Origin: Verrucomicrobiaceae bacterium
GTDB taxonomy: Bacteria > Verrucomicrobiota > Verrucomicrobiae > Verrucomicrobiales > Akkermansiaceae
NCBI GenBank assembly: GCA_947372405.1
Contig: CANBTO010000147.1
Coordinates: 1 to 9,879 of the forward strand
DNA: 9,879 nt
Direction of reading: 5' to 3'
Below are positions 5,943 through 9,879 of this stretch, in pieces. Under the pieces are notes generated by a model. It searched no databases. It saw nothing but the letters and a program-made list of their open reading frames with translations, and had not been told where the DNA came from. The translations under genes were made by a program, and so were the position numbers. Within the stretch, counting starts at the first letter, position 1; each line of letters begins with the position of its first letter.

Positions 5943-8003
5943 AATTCCAAGCCTCTGGCGTTATGGCTCTTTCTGTTAGCCGCTCCGCATCCGTGCCGTG
6001 CGAATGAAGATCCGCCGATCGGGATCACGAGTGCGTCCGATGTCCGCGCTCTGGGTGAGGCTGCGGCGAATGCGAGGGGGGCCTTGCGGCTTCAAGGGAC
6101 CGTGCTGCTGCCTCCGCTGCCCAGGGGAACATCCTTCGTGATCGCGGATGATACGGCGGCGGTTTACTGCGAGATGAAGTATCAAAAGGGGGCTGTTGAA
6201 CTGAAGCGCGGCGATCAGGTTGCCGTGACCGGTCATGCGGAAATGGGTGGTTTTGCTCCTTATGTGTTTGTGGATTCCATCAAGGTTCTGGGTTCCGGCG
6301 GGATTCCGCCGCCCGCAGCGGTGACCTTCGATCAACTGGTGTCCGGGCATTTCGATTCCCAATGGGTGGAGGTGTCCGGCATTGTCCGGCGATCCGACAA
6401 TCCGGAGAATTCAGCCAAAGGATGGTTCATCGAACTCGCCACGGGTGGCGGGCGTTTGAAGATCCTGTTTCGCGATGCCGAGGCCGGCCGGCAGCCGGTT
6501 GATGCCGAAGTCCGGCTTGCGGGCATTTGTTTCTATCAGTTCAGCAGGACCGGTCAGATCATCAATCCGTTGCTGGTCGTGCCTGCGGGGGAGCCTGTGC
6601 GATTGGTCCGTCCGCAGCCTGCGGAAGTGCCGGTTCGCAGGGTTGATCGTTTGATGACCTTCGCAAGCGAGGGGTTCTATGGCCACCGCGTGCGGGTCAG
6701 CGGAGTGGTGACGTATTGCCAACCGGGTGAAGGATTCTGGATGGAGGAGAATGGACGCGGCCTCCATGTGATCCAGTGGGAGGGCCCGGTGTTTATTCCG
6801 GGTGAGAGGGTGGCGGTCACCGGGTTCCCGGTCCAAGGCGCCTATTCACCCGAACTTGAGGACGCTACGGTGGAACGTCTTGCACAAAAGGATTCCGCTC
6901 CGCCGGTCCGTCTTGGATCCACCGCTGAAGCGCTCGATCACGACGCGGGATTGGTCCGTTTGGATGCGACATTGATCGAGCAGATCCGGGTGCCGCTTGG
7001 AGTGCGTCTTGTTTTCAGGGATCAAAGCGGTGATTTTTCCGCGCGCCTGTCCATGGACGAACATTCGGGCTGGAGCCAGCAGTTCGAAACAGGTTCCGTG
7101 GTTCGAGTCACCGGCATTTGCCAGGTTTCAAAGCCTCGTCCCGGGATGGCTCCCGGCACCTTGGTTCCCGAGAATTTCGAACTCATCCTGCGCTCGCCTG
7201 CGGATCTGGAAATCCTGCGCTCACCGCCGTGGTGGAATGCCGAGCGAAGGGCACGATTGCTGGGTGCCACTACGGCGGCGCTCGGGATCATCATCGGCTT
7301 CATCGTCTGGATGACGCGCCGCCGTCTCCGGCAGTCGCTTGCGGCACGAAGGCAAGCGGAGGCTGAGTTTGCCGCCATCCTTGCCGAGCGCAACCGCATT
7401 GCCCGTGAAATCCATGACACGCTGGCTCAAGGACTGGGCGCGATTTCCGTCCGTCTGGAATTGGTCAGGGAGCAACTGCCACCCGGATCCGAGGCGGCAA
7501 TCCACCTGGCCGAGGCCAGCGGTCTGCCCCGTCAATCGCTCACCGAAGCCCGCAATTCCATCTGGAACATGCGCTCACAGGCATTGGAGAACAGCGACCT
7601 TCCCGGAGCTCTCGCCGGCGTGCTCGACCAACTGACTGAAATCGACCACATCGACGGTCGTTTCCGGGTCGTCGGTGAACGATTCCGTCTGCCGCCGGTC
7701 ACTGAAAACAACCTACTCCGCATCGGCCAGGAGGCCATCTCGAATGCGGTCAGACACGCCGGCGCCACACGCATCGAGGTCACGGTCGGATTCTCCACTG
7801 ACGAGGTGACCATTCGTGTGAAGGACGACGGCTGTGGCTTTGACCTGCATCACAACCCCTCGGACGGGCACCATTTCGGACTGGTCGGATTGCGGGAGCG
7901 TGCCAGCGAACTGGGAGCCCTGCTTCACATCGAGAGCTCGCCAGGTCATGGCACCGAGGTGATTCTGGACTTTCCCGTGCGGGCCCGTGCGTGCAAGCTC
8001 TGA
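5940..8003 (+). CDS. Membrane sensor histidine kinase (HisKA_3/DesK-NarX type) with a large extracytoplasmic sensor region
   Basis: This 687-residue protein is the sensor of a two-component system. Residues 1-21 form a signal peptide. Residues 22-430 are predicted outside the cytoplasm and read as four tandem beta-rich, OB-fold-like modules, each with a V-x-V-x-G-x-V strand: about 48-118, 140-222, 248-315 and 337-427. The boundaries are by eye. A PPWW segment leads into one transmembrane helix (440-458) followed by RRR. The HisKA_3 dimerisation region has ERNRIAREIHDTLAQGLGAI with H492 as the phosphorylated His, then SLTEARNSIWNMRS. The HATPase domain has an N-box at ISNAVRHAG (N602), a G1 box at DDGCGF (D630) and a G2 box at HFGLVGLRERA. 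All catalytic elements are intact. The ATG at 5940 starts the signal peptide; the frame remains open upstream to 5883. The response regulator follows after 19 bases. The ligand is unknown; the flanking fucosidases suggest a glycan or its products. Confidence 0.92.
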   Translation: MNSKPLALWLFLLAAPHPCRANEDPPIGITSASDVRALGEAAANARGALRLQGTVLLPPLPRGTSFVIADDTAAVYCEMKYQKGAVELKRGDQVAVTGHAEMGGFAPYVFVDSIKVLGSGGIPPPAAVTFDQLVSGHFDSQWVEVSGIVRRSDNPENSAKGWFIELATGGGRLKILFRDAEAGRQPVDAEVRLAGICFYQFSRTGQIINPLLVVPAGEPVRLVRPQPAEVPVRRVDRLMTFASEGFYGHRVRVSGVVTYCQPGEGFWMEENGRGLHVIQWEGPVFIPGERVAVTGFPVQGAYSPELEDATVERLAQKDSAPPVRLGSTAEALDHDAGLVRLDATLIEQIRVPLGVRLVFRDQSGDFSARLSMDEHSGWSQQFETGSVVRVTGICQVSKPRPGMAPGTLVPENFELILRSPADLEILRSPPWWNAERRARLLGATTAALGIIIGFIVWMTRRRLRQSLAARRQAEAEFAAILAERNRIAREIHDTLAQGLGAISVRLELVREQLPPGSEAAIHLAEASGLPRQSLTEARNSIWNMRSQALENSDLPGALAGVLDQLTEIDHIDGRFRVVGERFRLPPVTENNLLRIGQEAISNAVRHAGATRIEVTVGFSTDEVTIRVKDDGCGFDLHHNPSDGHHFGLVGLRERASELGALLHIESSPGHGTEVILDFPVRARACKL

Positions 8004-8022
8004 AAAGCAATCCCATGCTCCG

Positions 8023-8652
8023 ATGAATCCCGTTCCGATCCGTATCCTGATAGTTGACGATCACCCGGCGTTGCGAGCGGGACTGTGCGCTCTCATTGCA
8101 AGCCAGGCGGACATGCACGTGGTCGCGGAAGCCGGCAACGGCACGGCTGGATTGGAAATGTTCCATAGTCACCGACCGGACATCGTCCTCATGGACCTGC
8201 GGCTGCCCGGTATGGGCGGAGTGGACGCCATTCTGGCCATCCGCAGCGAGTACCCTGACGCGAAAATCATCGTCAACACCACCTTTGATGCGGATGAGGA
8301 CATATTCAGGGCGATCCAGTCCGGTGCCAAATCGTATCTCCTCAAGGACATGCCGAAAGAGGAGATCTTCGACGTTATCCGCGCCGTGAATTCCGGGGAT
8401 GAAGCCCTACCCTCCCAGGTGGAGCAACGGTTGAAGGAACGCATGCGCCGGCCGGAACTGACCCAGCGGGAATTGGCGGTGCTCGAACTGCTCTTCAGGG
8501 GCCGCAGCAACAAGGAGATCGCCGATGACCTGGATGTCAGTGAAGACACTGTGAAATTCCGCCTGAAGGGTTTGTTTTCCAAGCTCGGCGTCGCGGACCG
8601 CACCGCTGCGGTGGTGACCGCTCTGCGCCATGGCATCGTGCATATGGAGTGA
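8023..8652 (+). CDS. NarL/FixJ-family response regulator, receiver plus LuxR-type helix-turn-helix
   Basis: This 209-residue transcription regulator is the evident partner of the kinase 19 bases upstream. The receiver domain (about 7-122) has the acidic pair D12-D13, the phosphoacceptor D58 in IVLMDLRLPGMGG, the conserved Thr in NTTFD (T86 or T87) and K108 in SYLLKD. The LuxR-type HTH spans about 146-206: LTQRELAVLELLFRG, SNKEIADDLDVSEDTVKFRL, FSKLGVADRTAAV. In the recognition helix, the commonly seen TVKxH is TVKFR here, so His is replaced by Arg. This could alter DNA specificity. The ATG at 8023 starts at the receiver domain; a GTG at 7987 is in frame but overlaps the kinase. No Shine-Dalgarno sequence is visible. 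Regulation of the fucosidase and sulfatase genes by this protein is inferred from position only. Confidence 0.94.
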   Translation: MNPVPIRILIVDDHPALRAGLCALIASQADMHVVAEAGNGTAGLEMFHSHRPDIVLMDLRLPGMGGVDAILAIRSEYPDAKIIVNTTFDADEDIFRAIQSGAKSYLLKDMPKEEIFDVIRAVNSGDEALPSQVEQRLKERMRRPELTQRELAVLELLFRGRSNKEIADDLDVSEDTVKFRLKGLFSKLGVADRTAAVVTALRHGIVHME

Positions 8653-8657
8653 TCCGG

Positions 8658-8683
8658 CCAATCTACCCTAAAGAGAGCCTGAC
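8658..8683 (+). promoter_or_regulatory. Putative operator, site C (serves fucosidase 2)
   Basis: The core TACCCTAAAGAGAGC (8664-8678) followed by CTGAC starts a few bases after the regulator's stop codon and points towards fucosidase 2, whose ATG is 134 bases further on. It matches site A at 24 of 26 positions in the same gene-facing orientation. One core base differs (T for G). Its presence suggests that fucosidase 2 has its own promoter instead of depending only on read-through from the regulator gene. Confidence 0.6.
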
Positions 8684-8720
8684 ACCGGCGCTTTCCGCCG
8701 CTTTCCTCACTCAGCCGGTG
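8683..8720 (+). other. GC-rich inverted repeat after the regulator gene
   Basis: Arms CACCGGC (8683-8689) and GCCGGTG (8714-8720) are complementary over 7 bp, with a smaller alternative stem GGCG/CGCC inside the region. No T-tract follows, so it does not meet the pattern of an intrinsic terminator. It may be a weak terminator for the two-component genes, part of the leader of fucosidase 2, or chance. The rest of the leader up to 8812 shows no clear promoter or ORF. Confidence 0.25.
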
Positions 8721-8812
8721 CGAGCCACAACATACGCAAGCCGACCGCTAGAATCACGACAGGCTTTCCATCCGCATCCGGATCGCCAACATCGATAACC
8801 AAAGCCCGCGTC

Positions 8813-9879
8813 ATGAAGCATATCCGTCATCCATATCCCATCCGCATCCCCTGCCTGCGGTTCGCACCCACACTGTTGCTCGCGTTGTCCGCCATCTGTC
8901 ACGCGGATGACAACGCTGGCATGAAGGGCGATGAACTGAAATCCATGAAGAAGAGCGCCATGGTCTTCAAGGAGGGCAAGGACATCAAGGACGCCAGCCT
9001 GAAGCTCGCGCCCGCGGACATGAAGTGGTGGCGGGACGCGAAGTTCGGCATGTTCATCCATTGGGGGCTTTATGCGATTCCTGCCACCGGTGAATGGACC
9101 ATGTTCAAGAACCATTATAGCGCGGAGGAATACGCCAAGTTCGCCGATGAGTTCGTGCCGCAGCACTTCGATGCCGGTTCATGGGCGAAGGCCGCGAAGG
9201 ACGCCGGAATGAACTACATGGTTCTAACAGCCCGGCATCACGATGGGTTCGCGCTATGGAACAGCCCGGCCAGCTACCAGGGATACTGCAGCGGCATGAA
9301 AGCCGCGAAGAGGGATTTCGTGGCGGAATATGTCAAAGCCTGCCGTGGCGCGGGGCTTGGCGTCGGCTTGTATTATTCGCCGATGGACTGGCGGTTTCCC
9401 GGCTATTTTAAACCGAAGGAACTGCCTGAAAACGCCGCCTTGTTGAAAAAACAATGTTACGGCCAGGTCGAGGAGTTGATGCGAAACTATGGCAAGATCG
9501 ACGTCCTGTGGTATGACGGAAGCTGGCTTGCGCATACCGGCACGGATGCCGACGCCGCGTGGCTGTGGGAACCGGTCAAGCTCAACTCGATGGTCCGCCA
9601 ATACCAGCCGAAGGTGGTGATCAGTCCGCGCTCGGGATGGGAGGGCGACTTCAAGGTCCAGGAGGGAGGTGCCGCCGTGAACGGTCCCATCATCCATGTG
9701 CCATGGGAGAAATGCCTCAACCTCAACAAGAGCAGTTGGGGCTACAACAAGGTGCAGAAACTCATGACTTCACGGGAAGTCGTTGGATTCCTTGTCGATA
9801 CCGTCGGTCGCGGAGGTAACATGCTGCTCAATGTGGGGCCGGATCGTGACGGAGTCATCCCCCCCACGCATGTGGCCGT
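8813..9879 (+). CDS. Alpha-L-fucosidase, GH29, secreted (fucosidase 2); C-terminal part outside the window
   Basis: The first 355 codons of a second GH29 enzyme are present; the gene leaves the window in frame at 9879. Residues 1-31 form a signal peptide (hydrophobic LLLALSAI, cleavage near CHA), followed by a Lys/Asp-rich segment (about 32-66) before the barrel. Family motifs are KFGMFIHWGLYAIP (H83), LTARHHDGFALWNS (H142, H143, D144), GVGLYYSPMDW, IDVLWYDGSW with D235 as the probable nucleophile, PWEKCLNLNKSSWGYN (297-311, E299 in the same place as E297 of fucosidase 1) and RGGNMLLNVGPDRDG. It shares motifs with fucosidase 1 but differs throughout in between, so it is not a recent duplicate and may prefer another linkage. 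The ATG at 8813 was chosen for the signal peptide; no Shine-Dalgarno sequence is visible. A putative operator lies 134 bases upstream. Confidence 0.95.
   Translation, partial: MKHIRHPYPIRIPCLRFAPTLLLALSAICHADDNAGMKGDELKSMKKSAMVFKEGKDIKDASLKLAPADMKWWRDAKFGMFIHWGLYAIPATGEWTMFKNHYSAEEYAKFADEFVPQHFDAGSWAKAAKDAGMNYMVLTARHHDGFALWNSPASYQGYCSGMKAAKRDFVAEYVKACRGAGLGVGLYYSPMDWRFPGYFKPKELPENAALLKKQCYGQVEELMRNYGKIDVLWYDGSWLAHTGTDADAAWLWEPVKLNSMVRQYQPKVVISPRSGWEGDFKVQEGGAAVNGPIIHVPWEKCLNLNKSSWGYNKVQKLMTSREVVGFLVDTVGRGGNMLLNVGPDRDGVIPPTHVA

Overview
The window looks like a glycan-degradation locus from a member of the Verrucomicrobiota, most likely the Verrucomicrobiae. Three things point there: a secreted autotransporter-type beta-strand repeat protein with a calcium-motif tail, GH29 fucosidases found with a formylglycine sulfatase, and moderately high GC coding DNA whose start codons lack Shine-Dalgarno sequences. 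The assignment is inferred from gene content alone; there is no rRNA or marker gene here. I see no tRNA, rRNA, CRISPR array, insertion sequence or phage gene.

Layout. Three genes run leftward from about 4250: a secreted beta-strand repeat protein (2292-4247), a secreted right-handed beta-helix protein (565-2145) and a type I sulfatase that runs off the left edge (1-546). Four genes run rightward from about 4460: a secreted GH29 alpha-L-fucosidase (4461-5870), a DesK/NarL-type sensor kinase (5940-8003), its response regulator (8023-8652) and a second secreted GH29 alpha-L-fucosidase that runs off the right edge (8813-9879). The two groups diverge from a 213-bp intergenic region.

How it may work together. 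The exported fucosidases and sulfatase suggest attack on a sulfated, fucose-containing glycan such as fucoidan or a fucosylated mucin-like polymer. The beta-helix protein could be a further carbohydrate-active enzyme. The two-component system lies between the fucosidases. Its kinase has a large extracytoplasmic part that reads as four tandem OB-fold-like beta modules, which could sense the substrate or its breakdown products.

The strongest unexplained signal is a 15-base motif, TACCC[G/T]AAAGAGAGC. It occurs three times, always in intergenic DNA and always pointing towards the first gene of a unit: before the beta-strand protein, before fucosidase 1 and before fucosidase 2. Two copies form a perfect inverted repeat in the divergent promoter region. 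The third matches the first over 24 of 26 bases although it lies about 4.3 kb away. This looks like the operator of a small local regulon, and the neighbouring response regulator is one candidate for the protein that binds it.
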